Shown: piece by piece, positions 27,058 to 34,765 of the stretch
How positions within the stretch are numbered: the first letter of the stretch is position 1
Layout: every line of letters starts with the position of its first letter
Assembly (NCBI RefSeq): GCF_000702665.1
Contig: NZ_JNJA01000002.1
Span: 186,001-250,000 of the forward strand
Direction of reading: 5' to 3'
Length of the DNA stretch: 64,000 nucleotides
DNA from: Solidesulfovibrio alcoholivorans DSM 5433
GTDB taxonomy: Bacteria; Desulfobacterota; Desulfovibrionia; Desulfovibrionales; Desulfovibrionaceae
Made by a program: the position numbers and the translations under genes
Notes under the pieces: model-generated
The model's input: only the letters and a program-made list of their open reading frames with translations
Databases searched by the model: none
Told to the model about the DNA's origin: nothing

Positions 27058-27888
27058 ATGCCCCCGGATTTTTCCCCTGCTTTCGCCCGCTACGAAGCCA
27101 TCGCCGCCGAGGCCGACGCCGTCTTCGCCAAGGTTGCCGCCGCCTGTCCGGGCATGGTGACCTGCGGCCAGGGGTGCAGCGACTGCTGCCACGCCCTGTT
27201 CGACCTGACCTTCATCGAGGCGCTGTACCTCAACCACCGCTTCAACGAGGCTTTTCCTCCGGGCCCGGCGCGTGACGCCATCCTGGAGCGGGCCAACGCC
27301 GCCGACCGCGAGCACTACAAGCTCAAGCGCAAGGCCTTTCGCGCCAGCCAGAACGGCGTGTCCACGGCCGAGATCCTGGCCGACATCGCCCGCGAGCGCA
27401 TCCGCTGCCCCCTGCTCGGCGAGGACGACCGCTGCGTGCTCTACGCCTTCCGGCCCGTGACCTGCCGTCTCTACGGCGTGCCCCAGGAAGTCGGCGGCGA
27501 AACCCACATCTGCGGCAAGGCCGGCTTCGAGCCGGGCGGGCGCTATCCCACGGTCAAGATCGAAAAGCTCCAGGACCGGCTCATGGAGCTGTCCCAGGAG
27601 GTCGTTGCCGCGCTGCCCACCAAGCAGCCGCTCATGGGCGACATCCTCGTGCCGGTGTCCCTGGCGCTGATCACCGACTATGACGACGAATACCTCGGCA
27701 TCTTCACCGAGGACGACCTCGTGCGGTTGCCGCCTGCGCCGGCCACGCCGCCGGCTGCGCCCCTCGGCGCGTCTTGCGGCTCCTGCGGCGAGCAGGCCGG
27801 CTCTTCCGCCTGCGCCTCGTGCGCCAGCGGACAGACCACCTGGGTGCTGCCCGGCCCGGACGGCGCTCCTGGCGACGACGACAAATAA
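27058..27888 (+). CDS. YkgJ-family cysteine-cluster protein
   Basis: A 276-aa protein of the YkgJ/zinc-iron-chelating class. The family cysteines are CGQGCSDCC near residue 35, CPLLGEDDRCVLYAFRPVTCRLYG in the middle and HICG after it. A second Cys-rich stretch, CGSCGEQAGSSACASCASG, sits in a Pro/Gly tail. Function is unproven; the motifs suggest metal or Fe-S binding. The start at MPPDF follows GGAG by 7 nt. It heads a run with a 119-aa protein (10-nt gap), a TPR protein and a HEAT-like protein. Confidence 0.85.
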   Translation: MPPDFSPAFARYEAIAAEADAVFAKVAAACPGMVTCGQGCSDCCHALFDLTFIEALYLNHRFNEAFPPGPARDAILERANAADREHYKLKRKAFRASQNGVSTAEILADIARERIRCPLLGEDDRCVLYAFRPVTCRLYGVPQEVGGETHICGKAGFEPGGRYPTVKIEKLQDRLMELSQEVVAALPTKQPLMGDILVPVSLALITDYDDEYLGIFTEDDLVRLPPAPATPPAAPLGASCGSCGEQAGSSACASCASGQTTWVLPGPDGAPGDDDK

Positions 27889-27898
27889 GGAGGCGCGC

Positions 27899-28258
27899 GT
27901 GGCCCATTCCCCCGAGGAACTGGCGCAGCTTAAGCGCGCCATCTACGAAAAGCTCAAGCCGCGCCGCCGGCGTTTCATCGACAAGATGGGCTACGACGCC
28001 TGGGACCCGTTCCAGGAGCCCAACGATCCGCTGGACATGCGCGAGGACGCCTCGCGCCGCACCAGCCAGCAGCTGGTCGCGGAATTCCTGGCGACCCAGC
28101 CCGGGGCTTCGAGCGAATTCGGCAAGGGCGCCTGGGAAGTGTGCGCGGGCGTCATGAGCGGTTCGGAAAAGCACCGGGGCATGTACGCCTTCTGCAAATG
28201 GTACAAGGAACTGCTGGCCCGGGAAGGCATCGACGCCGAACTCGGCCCGACCAAATAA
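27899..28258 (+). CDS. Conserved hypothetical protein, 119 aa
   Basis: Function not recognised. It is a soluble, charged protein with the segment LKPRRRRFIDKMGYDAWDPF and two Cys near the C-terminus (WEVCAGVMSG, YAFCKWYKELL). The GTG start is fixed by an AAGGAGG sequence 5 nt upstream. It sits between a YkgJ-like and a TPR gene with short gaps, so it probably acts with them. The high third-position GC matches its neighbours. Confidence 0.8.
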   Translation: MAHSPEELAQLKRAIYEKLKPRRRRFIDKMGYDAWDPFQEPNDPLDMREDASRRTSQQLVAEFLATQPGASSEFGKGAWEVCAGVMSGSEKHRGMYAFCKWYKELLAREGIDAELGPTK

Positions 28259-28275
28259 GCCCGCGAGGAGCATGC

Positions 28276-28911
28276 ATGGAATCGAGCTATACCGCACAGA
28301 CCCCCGACGAGTTCATCGCCGAACTGAAAAAACGCCTGTCGCAGAATCCCGGCTGCGGCGTGTCCCACTACAACCTGGGCACGGCCTACGTGGCCAAGGG
28401 CCGGTTCATCGAGGCCGAGGCGGAATTCCTCCAGGCCGTGGAATGCTCGCCGAACCTGGCCGAGGCCTACGTGCAGCTCGGCGGCCTGGCCATGAACAAG
28501 GGCAACATGGACGGCTGCCTGGAGTGGAACGAGAAGGCCAGCCGCGCCAGGCCCCTGTTCGCCGTGCCGTTCGGCAACATCGGCTTCGTGCACATGCAGC
28601 GCGGCGAGCTGGACAAGGCCGAAAAATCCTTGCGCCGGGCCATCAAGATCGACCCCAAGTACGTGCAGGCCATGGCCACCCTCGGCAACTGCCTGTTCAT
28701 GAAGGGCGAGCTCGATACGGCGGAGTTCCACAGCACCAAGGCGCTCGAGGTCGAGCCCATGTTCGGCCCGGCCATGAACACCCTGGCCCTGATCGCCATG
28801 GAGCGTGGCGATTTCGCCAAGGCCAAGGAACTCGTCGCGCGCGCCCGGGAGACCGGCTTCGAGCCCCATCCCGACATGGTCCGCGAAATCGAGGCCGCCC
28901 TGGCCAAGTAG
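28276..28911 (+). CDS. TPR-repeat protein
   Basis: A 211-residue protein made of about five tetratricopeptide repeats (GVSHYNLGTAYVAKGRFIEAEAEFLQAVECSP; PNLAEAYVQLGGLAMNKGNM; PLFAVPFGNIGFVHMQRGELDKAEKSL; PKYVQAMATLGNCLFMKGELDTAE). No signal peptide. TPR arrays scaffold protein complexes; the partner is probably a product of the same gene run. The ATG used follows GAGGAG; an overlapping ATG 4 nt upstream is out of frame. Confidence 0.9.
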   Translation: MESSYTAQTPDEFIAELKKRLSQNPGCGVSHYNLGTAYVAKGRFIEAEAEFLQAVECSPNLAEAYVQLGGLAMNKGNMDGCLEWNEKASRARPLFAVPFGNIGFVHMQRGELDKAEKSLRRAIKIDPKYVQAMATLGNCLFMKGELDTAEFHSTKALEVEPMFGPAMNTLALIAMERGDFAKAKELVARARETGFEPHPDMVREIEAALAK

Positions 28912-28922
28912 ACGGGGGGAGG

Positions 28923-28985
28923 AATCGGGGCTCCGCCCCGGGCCCCGCCGGGGGGCATGATGCCCCCCGGACCCCCTCGAAAGGG
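28923..28985 (+). repeat. Dispersed intergenic hairpin element, copy 3
   Basis: GGGGC-TCC-GCCCC, then CCGGGGGGCAT-G-ATGCCCCCCGG (11-bp perfect arms), then GGACCCCCTCGAAAGGG. It fills the gap between the TPR and HEAT-like genes. The centre differs from other copies yet is fully self-complementary. Confidence 0.7.
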
Positions 28986-29001
28986 AAGGAAGGTGGGCGT
29001 T

Positions 29002-29706
29002 ATGCCGTCACGCAGGCACTTGCTCGGGGAGATGCGCGACGTTTTGCGCGGGGACGGCCGCGAGGCGGCCCTGGCCGCCTTGGCCGCCACGCCGGCCAAG
29101 ACGCGCCTGGGACCGCTTTTTTCGCTGCTGCTCGACAGGGATTCGCTCGTGCGCTGGCGCGCCGTCACGGCCTTCGGCGCGGCCATGGCGGAGATCGCCG
29201 CCGCGCGCCTGGAAGACGCCCGCGACGTCTGGCGCAACCTCATGTGGCGCGTCAACGAGGAGTCGGGCAACATCGCCTGGGGCATCCCCGAGTGCATGGG
29301 CGAGACCCTGGCCGTGTGCCCGCCGCTTGCCCGCGAGTTCCACCGCATTCTCCTTTCCTACGTGCAGGACCTGTCCGGGGACTGCACCTTCATCGACCAC
29401 GCGCCGCTGCGGCGCGGAGCCTGGTGGGCCATCGCCCGCCTGGCCGGGGCCGCGCCCGAGCTGTGCGCGCCGGCCCTGCCCGAAATCGTCGCGGCGCTTG
29501 GCGACTGCGACCCCGCCGCGCGCGGCCTGGCCTGCCTGGCTGTGGCTCGCATGAGGCCCGATCCCTCGCGCACGCTGCTGGATGCGCTCACCGCCCTGGC
29601 CGGGGATAGGGCCGCATTCGACCGCTACGACGGCTGGGCGCTTGCCTCCGCCACCGTGGCGGACGTGGCCGCGCAGGCCCTGGCCGCGTGTCGCAGCTGC
29701 ATGTAA
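29002..29706 (+). CDS. HEAT-like repeat protein
   Basis: A 234-residue helical-repeat protein. Segments such as DSLVRWRAVTAFGAAMAEIA, RRGAWWAIARLAGAAPELC and DPAARGLACLAVARMRPDP look like HEAT-type helix pairs. Conserved features include VNEESGNIAWGIPE and a terminal Cys pair region (CRSCM). No enzyme motif. It is last in the YkgJ/119-aa/TPR run; a hairpin element separates it from the TPR gene and may reduce its expression. Confidence 0.8.
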   Translation: MPSRRHLLGEMRDVLRGDGREAALAALAATPAKTRLGPLFSLLLDRDSLVRWRAVTAFGAAMAEIAAARLEDARDVWRNLMWRVNEESGNIAWGIPECMGETLAVCPPLAREFHRILLSYVQDLSGDCTFIDHAPLRRGAWWAIARLAGAAPELCAPALPEIVAALGDCDPAARGLACLAVARMRPDPSRTLLDALTALAGDRAAFDRYDGWALASATVADVAAQALAACRSCM

Positions 29707-29772
29707 CCGCCTGTTCACATCCCGCGACCTCCCTTGCAGCAAACGGGGACACCGTCCCCTTGGAGGTTCGCC

Positions 29773-30207
29773 ATGCGCGCCACACCCTTTCTCACCGTAT
29801 TGCTCATTCTCGCCGTGCTCGCCCTGGCGGCGGCCACGGGCCATGCCGCCGACGTCTCCACCGGAGCGGCCGATTCTCCCGAACACCAAGTGGACGCCTA
29901 CCTGCGCGACTTGAGCGCGCATATTGCGCTTTCGCCCGAAGAAACGGCCGCCATGCGGCCGATCCTGATCGTCCAGGCGGCGAAACGGCAGGATCTGGCC
30001 CGGGCGCGGCTGGCCGCCAACCCCGGCATGGCCGGCATGCTCGCCCTGCGCGAGGACATGCGCGCCGTGACCCGGGAAACCGACGAAAAGCTGGCCGCCG
30101 TATTGTCCCCGGAAAGAATGGAACAGTTGCGCAACGACCGCGCGGCGCGCCTCGCCGCCTCCCGCGCGCAGGCCCGGCAACTGGCCGAGGTCCGGCCCGC
30201 CGACTGA
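29773..30207 (+). CDS. Periplasmic Spy/CpxP-like protein
   Basis: A 144-residue protein with a signal peptide (MRATPFLTVLLILAVLALAAATGHA) and an all-helical mature part. LSPEETAAMRPILI and LSPERMEQLRND repeat the LTxxQ-like motif seen in Spy/CpxP chaperones and metal-stress proteins. I infer a periplasmic chaperone or stress sensor. TGGAGG lies 7 nt before the ATG. The weak motif makes the family call moderate. Confidence 0.75.
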   Translation: MRATPFLTVLLILAVLALAAATGHAADVSTGAADSPEHQVDAYLRDLSAHIALSPEETAAMRPILIVQAAKRQDLARARLAANPGMAGMLALREDMRAVTRETDEKLAAVLSPERMEQLRNDRAARLAASRAQARQLAEVRPAD

Positions 30208-30250
30208 CCCCCATAAAGCTCTCCAGGCTCACGTCCCTCCCCTCAAGGCA

Positions 30251-30286
30251 GGGCGCGGCTTCCCCCCCCCGGCCGCGCCCTTTTTT
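30251..30286 (+). terminator. Rho-independent terminator
   Basis: GGGCGCGGC and its complement GCCGCGCCC around a C-rich loop, followed by TTTTTT. It ends the transcript of the Spy-like gene 44 nt upstream. Confidence 0.85.
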
Positions 30287-30316
30287 ATTGCGCGGGAAGG
30301 GGGGAATGAGGGGGGA

Positions 30317-30380
30317 GGGGAAGATGCCTCCGGCAGCCATGAGGGACCGAGGGTCCCTCATGGACCACCCCGAGAGGGGG
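30317..30380 (+). repeat. Dispersed intergenic hairpin element, copy 4
   Basis: GGGGAA, the core GATGCCTCCGGCAGCC (one change), a 12-bp perfect hairpin CCATGAGGGACC-GAG-complement, then GGACCACCCCGAGAGGGGG. It lies in a 354-nt gap that also holds a terminator and a promoter. Confidence 0.75.
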
Positions 30381-30472
30381 AGATGGTGGGGTGGGTGGGA
30401 ATATTTTTGGTGGGAAACAAGGGTGTTGCTGAGGAGATTGGGAAAAGGAACAGGGAAAAGTCGATTTTGTGC

Positions 30473-30500
30473 TTGACCGAAAAACTAAAAGGATTAAATT
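30473..30500 (+). promoter_or_regulatory. Sigma-70 promoter of the 116-aa conserved protein
   Basis: TTGACC, 16 nt, TAAATT in a locally AT-rich stretch. The expected start is near 30507, leaving a leader of about 55 nt ending in GGAGG. Confidence 0.5.
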
Positions 30501-30561
30501 TGTCCTACATCAATGCACGCACCATATGCCGCGGCAGCGACCGCACGATGGAGGAATTGCC

Positions 30562-30912
30562 ATGCAGACGCAGACGCCGATCGATTTGTCCGGACTGGTC
30601 ATCGACTGGAACATGACGCCCGAGGACGCCGTGACCCTGTATCTGGAATGGGGCAACAACTCCTGGCATGCCGAGCATAAGCCCGTGACTTCGAAGAACG
30701 ATTTCGCCACCTATTTCGTGGTCAACACGTGGTCGGGCCGGCCGGAACTGTCGCTTGTGCGGCGCAATTCCGAAGACTGCGTGGAACTGGCTTCCTTCGA
30801 TCTGCCGGAGGATCTGGCCCGGGCGTTCATGGAGGAAAACGGCGGCAACAAGGGCGTCTACGCGCCGAACGACGCCATCAAGAAGTGGCTGCAGGACACG
30901 CAGTTCAACTAG
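30562..30912 (+). CDS. Conserved hypothetical protein (DVU0772-like)
   Basis: A 116-residue soluble protein of a family I associate with Desulfovibrio (DVU0772-like, from memory); function unknown. It is rich in aromatic residues near the start (IDWNMTPEDAVTLYLEWGNNSWHAEHKP) and carries a mixed alpha/beta body with one Cys. No membrane or signal segment. GGAGGAA sits 7 nt before the ATG. It is a single-gene unit with its own promoter and a terminator downstream, which suggests steady, high expression. Confidence 0.8.
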   Translation: MQTQTPIDLSGLVIDWNMTPEDAVTLYLEWGNNSWHAEHKPVTSKNDFATYFVVNTWSGRPELSLVRRNSEDCVELASFDLPEDLARAFMEENGGNKGVYAPNDAIKKWLQDTQFN

Positions 30913-30962
30913 AATTTCCCGCAAACCCTCACACAACCCCCGCACCAGACCCCTCACGCCAT

Positions 30963-31006
30963 GGCGCGGCCCCGGGTGGATAGGCCCCGGAGCCGCGCCT
31001 TTCTTT
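30963..31006 (+). terminator. Rho-independent terminator
   Basis: GGCGCGGC and GCCGCGCC, with inner CCGG pairs, followed by TTTCTTTT. It ends the 116-aa protein transcript. Confidence 0.75.
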
Positions 31007-31057
31007 TCGGTGCCGCACGGCCTTGCCCTTGCCCGGCGAAGCTGCGAAAATGCCCCC

Positions 31058-31783
31058 ATGCTCCTTGCCGTCGTCGCCGACATCCACGCCAACCTCGAAG
31101 CCCTGGACGCCGTTTTGGCCGACATCGACGCGCTCGCGCCGACGGCGGTGGTGAGCCTCGGCGACAACATCGGCTACGGTCCCGATCCGGTCCTGGTGCT
31201 TGCGCGGCTCGCCGCGCGGGGCATCCCGAGCGTGCGCGGCAACCACGAATGGGCCGTGGCCGACCCGGCGCGCGAGCGGCTTTTCAATCCGCAGTCCCGC
31301 GAGGCGCTGTGGCGCACGCGCGAACTGCTGCCGCCGGAGCTCCTCGCCCGCGTGGCCGCCTATCCGACATCGCTTTCGCTATACGGCTGCCGGTTCGTCC
31401 ACGGGCTGCCACCCAACGACACGGCCACCTACCTGTTCGAGGCCGGCGACGTGACGTTGCGCCGGGCGTTTGCCCGCACGGCCGAGCGGATTTCGTTCGT
31501 GGGGCACACCCACATGCTGGAGGCCGCGGCGCTGCGCGGCCGCGACGTCCTGCGCTACGAATTGGGCCTTGGCGACAATCCCCTGGACGCGCGCGAGCGC
31601 CACATCGTCAACGTCGGCTCCGTGGGCCAGCCCCGCGACGGCGACACGCGCGCCAAGTACGGCCTCTATGACGACGCGCGCGGCGTGCTGACCATTCGCG
31701 CCGTGCCCTACGACGCGAAGGCAACGGCCGCCAAGATTGTCGCGCGCGGCCTGCCGCGCCGCTACGCCGACAGGCTGCTGTGA
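31058..31783 (+). CDS. Metallophosphoesterase (YfcE/calcineurin-like)
   Basis: A 241-residue metal-dependent phosphoesterase. All family blocks are present: VVADIHANLEAL, SLGDNIGYGPDP, VRGNHEW, FVHG and FVGHTHM. The GYGPDP insert after the second block is typical of a group acting on nucleotides or phosphodiesters; substrate unknown. The ATG follows an A/C-rich leader with no clear Shine-Dalgarno sequence. It stands alone between a terminator and a hairpin element. Confidence 0.9.
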   Translation: MLLAVVADIHANLEALDAVLADIDALAPTAVVSLGDNIGYGPDPVLVLARLAARGIPSVRGNHEWAVADPARERLFNPQSREALWRTRELLPPELLARVAAYPTSLSLYGCRFVHGLPPNDTATYLFEAGDVTLRRAFARTAERISFVGHTHMLEAAALRGRDVLRYELGLGDNPLDARERHIVNVGSVGQPRDGDTRAKYGLYDDARGVLTIRAVPYDAKATAAKIVARGLPRRYADRLL

Positions 31784-31800
31784 GTACGGCTACCCCTAAC

Positions 31801-31874
31801 CCCGTTGAAAGTTTTTGAAAGGTGGTCCGGGGGGAAATTTTTTTCAAAAAGTTTCCCCCGGCCGCCGGAGGCGA
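31801..31874 (-). repeat. Dispersed intergenic hairpin element, copy 5
   Basis: On the minus strand: CGCCTCCGGCGGCC, a hairpin with GGGGGAAAC/TTTCCCCC arms and an A/T-rich loop, CCGGACCACC, then a second A/T-rich half (TTTCAAAAACTTTCAAC). Read on the plus strand, its conserved arm supplies the GGAGG (31867-31871) used as Shine-Dalgarno sequence by the downstream kinase gene. Confidence 0.75.
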
Positions 31875-31882
31875 CTCCCTCT

Positions 31883-33229
31883 ATGCGTACCATCGGCAAG
31901 TATCCGCTGCTCGGCGTTCTCGGACGGGGCGGCATGGGCGCGGTGTTCAAGGCGCAGGTGCCGGTCGTCGGGCGCATCGTCGCCCTGAAGCTCCTGCGCC
32001 CGAGCGAGTTGACGCTCGGGCTGTGGGGCCGCGAGCGCGTGGTGCGGGCCTTTCGCGAGGAGGCCGCGCGCCTGGGCGGGCTGCGCCACGAGAACGTGGT
32101 CGGTGTGTTCGATTATGGCGAGATCGGCGACTGGCCCTATTTCGTCATGGACTTTTACGGCGAATCCCTGGGTTCGATCATCGGCGAGACGTACCGGGTG
32201 GAGGCGCGAAGCCGCCGCCTGCCCGTGCCGCGCGCCGCGGGCTACGCCGCGCAGCTGCTTGCCGGGCTCGCGCGGCTGCACCATGCCGGCATCGTCCACC
32301 GCGACGTCAAGCCCTTCAACCTGCTCGTCACCGACCGCGACGTGGTGAAAATCACCGACCTCGGCCTCTCCAAGGCCCGGGGCGAGCGCTTCGACGGTCC
32401 AACCAACCTCAAGGTGGGTTCGCCGTATTACGCCGCGCCCGAGCAGGAGGACGACCCCGACGCCGCAGACGCGCGGGCCGACCTGTTCGCCGCCGGGGTG
32501 ACGTTTTTCCGCATGCTGACCGGTCGGCTGCCCGAGCCGGGCACGGACGCCGTGGACGATCCGGCCGTAGCCGCCGGGGAGGTGTTCGACGGCTTTTTCG
32601 CCAAAGCGCTTGCCGTTTCGCCCAAGGCCCGTTTCGCAAGCGCCCGGGAGATGGCCGAGGCCCTGGCGGCCTGCCGCCGGGAATGGGAGCGGCGTCTCGC
32701 CGGGGTGTGCGCCGGCCTGGGAGAGGCCCTTGCCGCGCCGCACACGCCGCCCGGGGCGGCGCATCCGCGCCGCGCGCCCGTGCGGGTCGGGCTGCATCAG
32801 GCCAGGGCGGCTTTCGGGCTCGACGCGTTGTGGCGGCCGGCGGCCTACTGGCCGGCGCGGCTTGCAGACGAAGGTGGGGAGACGCTGTGCGACCCCGCCA
32901 CGGGCCTGTGCTGGCTGCGCGAGGCCACGCCCTATGCCGTGACCTGGCAGGAGGCCCGCGCGTACGTGGAAGCGCTTAACGCCGCGTCCCACGGCGGGCA
33001 CGCCGACTGGCGGCTGCCGACCGTGGCCGAACTCGTGACGTTGCTGCGGCCCGAGCCCACGGGCGAGGGCTATTGCCAGCCCGCGTCGCTGACCCAGCCC
33101 GTGCGCCGCGTCTGGAGCGCGGATACGGCCAACTACGCCAGCGCCTACACGGCGGATGTGGAGCTCGGCTACGTGACCCGGGCGGATTTCTGCTGCCCGG
33201 TGGCGGCGCGGGCCGTGCGCGCGGCGTGA
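31883..33229 (+). CDS. Ser/Thr protein kinase fused to a DUF1566-like domain
   Basis: A 448-residue Hanks-type kinase. It has a Gly loop GRGGMGAVF (14-22), catalytic Lys36 (VALKLL), HRDVKPFN at 139-146, DLG in place of DFG at 159-161, and the APE region YYAAPEQ. The C-terminal third (about 350-445) is a DUF1566/Lcl-like domain (GLCWLREATPYAVTWQEARAYVEALN; DWRLPTVAELVTLL) usually found outside the cell. No membrane segment separates them, so the fusion is cytoplasmic or unusual. I chose this ATG because the longer frame lies in a repeat element. Confidence 0.9.
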   Translation: MRTIGKYPLLGVLGRGGMGAVFKAQVPVVGRIVALKLLRPSELTLGLWGRERVVRAFREEAARLGGLRHENVVGVFDYGEIGDWPYFVMDFYGESLGSIIGETYRVEARSRRLPVPRAAGYAAQLLAGLARLHHAGIVHRDVKPFNLLVTDRDVVKITDLGLSKARGERFDGPTNLKVGSPYYAAPEQEDDPDAADARADLFAAGVTFFRMLTGRLPEPGTDAVDDPAVAAGEVFDGFFAKALAVSPKARFASAREMAEALAACRREWERRLAGVCAGLGEALAAPHTPPGAAHPRRAPVRVGLHQARAAFGLDALWRPAAYWPARLADEGGETLCDPATGLCWLREATPYAVTWQEARAYVEALNAASHGGHADWRLPTVAELVTLLRPEPTGEGYCQPASLTQPVRRVWSADTANYASAYTADVELGYVTRADFCCPVAARAVRAA

Positions 33230-33239
33230 GGCCTTTCCG

Positions 33240-34244
33240 CTACAGCGGGCATTTCCCCTTGGCCGGGAGCTTGTTGCCGGTCAGGCGCTTGTAGAGCGCC
33301 TCCTCCACGGGCTTGTCTCCGAACCTGGCGAGTTCGATCTCGGCGCGCGCCGCGCCGCGGTGCCCGCCGGCCGAACCGATGTCGCCGAACATCTTGGCGG
33401 CCATGGTGCCCATGTTGCGGCCGATGCCGTCGCCGCGGAAAATCACCACCACCTGTTTTTTGACGATGCCCGAGAGCATGTTCCAGGACAGGCCGTGCAC
33501 GCGGGTGAAGAAATCCGCCAGCATGACCAGGATGTCGGCGCTCTCCAGGCTGTCCATGTATACGAACAGGCCCCTGTTGCCGACGAAGCGCATCTTGCGG
33601 AAGGCCTTGGAGAAGAATTTCAGCCAGCGGCGATGGTATTCGCTGTGGATGATCTTGCGCACGAGCACCATGTCGCCGAATTTCGTGAGGTAGCTGAAGG
33701 CCTTGACGTCGGCCTCGATGAAGTGGCGCTCGAAGCTCTGGGTGTCGGCCTTGATGCCGTAGACCAGCGCCGTGGCCAGGAGTTTCCCCGGCCGGATATT
33801 CATGTTGTAGAGGTATTCCGTGAGGATGGTGCTCACCGAACCGTAATCGGGCCGGATGTCCACGAACGAGGCCGTCACCGGGCTGTCGGGTTTGATCGGA
33901 TGGTGGTCGATGACGATGCTGAACGAACAGGCCTTGAAACCGGGATGGTGGTGGGGCTGGGAATCGACCATGGCGAAATGGTCGTAATGCGCCCGGATTT
34001 CGTCGGTAAGCGGCTGGGTGGGGATGCGCAGAAAACGCATCATGGCCAGGTTGTCCGGCCGCTTGACCTCGTTGACGTGGGCGATGCCGACCTCGGCCAC
34101 CCGGTGGACCATGATGCGCCGCAGGGCCATGGCCGAGGCCATGGCGTCGGGGTCGGCGTTTATGACGATGAGCCACTTGTCCTCGCGCCCGAGCATCTGG
34201 GCCAGGCGCGTGGTTTCCAGGGTCAGCTTGCGAAAATAGCTCAT
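33240..34244 (-). CDS. DHH-family phosphoesterase (NrnA-like)
   Basis: A 334-residue DHH/DHHA1 phosphoesterase. Motifs: INADPDAMAS (Asp31, Asp33), the signature DHHP at 113-116, and the DHHA1 block GGHRGAARAEI near the end. Relatives degrade nanoRNA, c-di-AMP intermediates or pAp. The ATG overlaps the cobU stop (ATGA). Its place at the end of the cbiR-cobU run may be only transcriptional. It ends 10 nt from the convergent kinase gene. Confidence 0.9.
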   Translation of the reverse strand: MSYFRKLTLETTRLAQMLGREDKWLIVINADPDAMASAMALRRIMVHRVAEVGIAHVNEVKRPDNLAMMRFLRIPTQPLTDEIRAHYDHFAMVDSQPHHHPGFKACSFSIVIDHHPIKPDSPVTASFVDIRPDYGSVSTILTEYLYNMNIRPGKLLATALVYGIKADTQSFERHFIEADVKAFSYLTKFGDMVLVRKIIHSEYHRRWLKFFSKAFRKMRFVGNRGLFVYMDSLESADILVMLADFFTRVHGLSWNMLSGIVKKQVVVIFRGDGIGRNMGTMAAKMFGDIGSAGGHRGAARAEIELARFGDKPVEEALYKRLTGNKLPAKGKCPL

Positions 34245-34765
34245 GAGGCGGTTCCCTTGAGCGGCATGGCGCATCCGGCGACGACGAGGCGCACATCTCC
34301 GGCCAGGCCGGCCACGGCCTGGTTGCAGGTTCCAAGCAGGTCGGCGAAGCGGCGCATGGCGGCGCTTGCGCCGATCCCTCCCAATCCGACTTCGGTGCTC
34401 ACCACGATCAGTTCCGGCCCGTCCGCGGCGGCGTAAGCGGCCATTCCCGTAGTAAGGATTGCAGCGGGCGGTTGCATTACGGTTTTGCCATGGCAGGCGA
34501 AAAGCCAAAAGTCCAGGCTGTCGAAGAGCAACGTGCCCCCGCGCGCAGCCTCGGCGCAAAGGACATCCATGGCCGTGATGCCGGCCTCGATGACGGCCAC
34601 GCCTGCCGGGCGGGCGCGCTTGTGCGCGGCGATGCGCTCGCGAAAAGCGAAGTCGAGCGCCCGGCCCGTGGCCAGTACGCGGTGCGGGGCTTTCCCGGCC
34701 AGGAGCAGCCGTTCGGCCAGGGCCGATTTCCCGCTGCGCACGCCGCCGAGCAGCAGTCGGATCAC
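34241..34765 (-). CDS. cobU: Adenosylcobinamide kinase / guanylyltransferase
   Basis: A 174-residue enzyme that phosphorylates adenosylcobinamide and transfers GMP to it in the nucleotide-loop part of cobalamin synthesis and salvage. The P-loop is GGVRSGKS (7-14); the GMP-accepting His is His48 in RERIAAHKRAR. The GTG start overlaps the cbiR stop as GTGA, so the two are translated together. Confidence 0.9.
   Translation of the reverse strand: MIRLLLGGVRSGKSALAERLLLAGKAPHRVLATGRALDFAFRERIAAHKRARPAGVAVIEAGITAMDVLCAEAARGGTLLFDSLDFWLFACHGKTVMQPPAAILTTGMAAYAAADGPELIVVSTEVGLGGIGASAAMRRFADLLGTCNQAVAGLAGDVRLVVAGCAMPLKGTAS

Noticed and set aside
30500-30515. FNR/HcpR-like box TTGTCCTACATCAA near the 116-aa protein promoter
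   Set aside because: Two mismatches in one half-site and position overlapping the expected start; not enough to call an operator.
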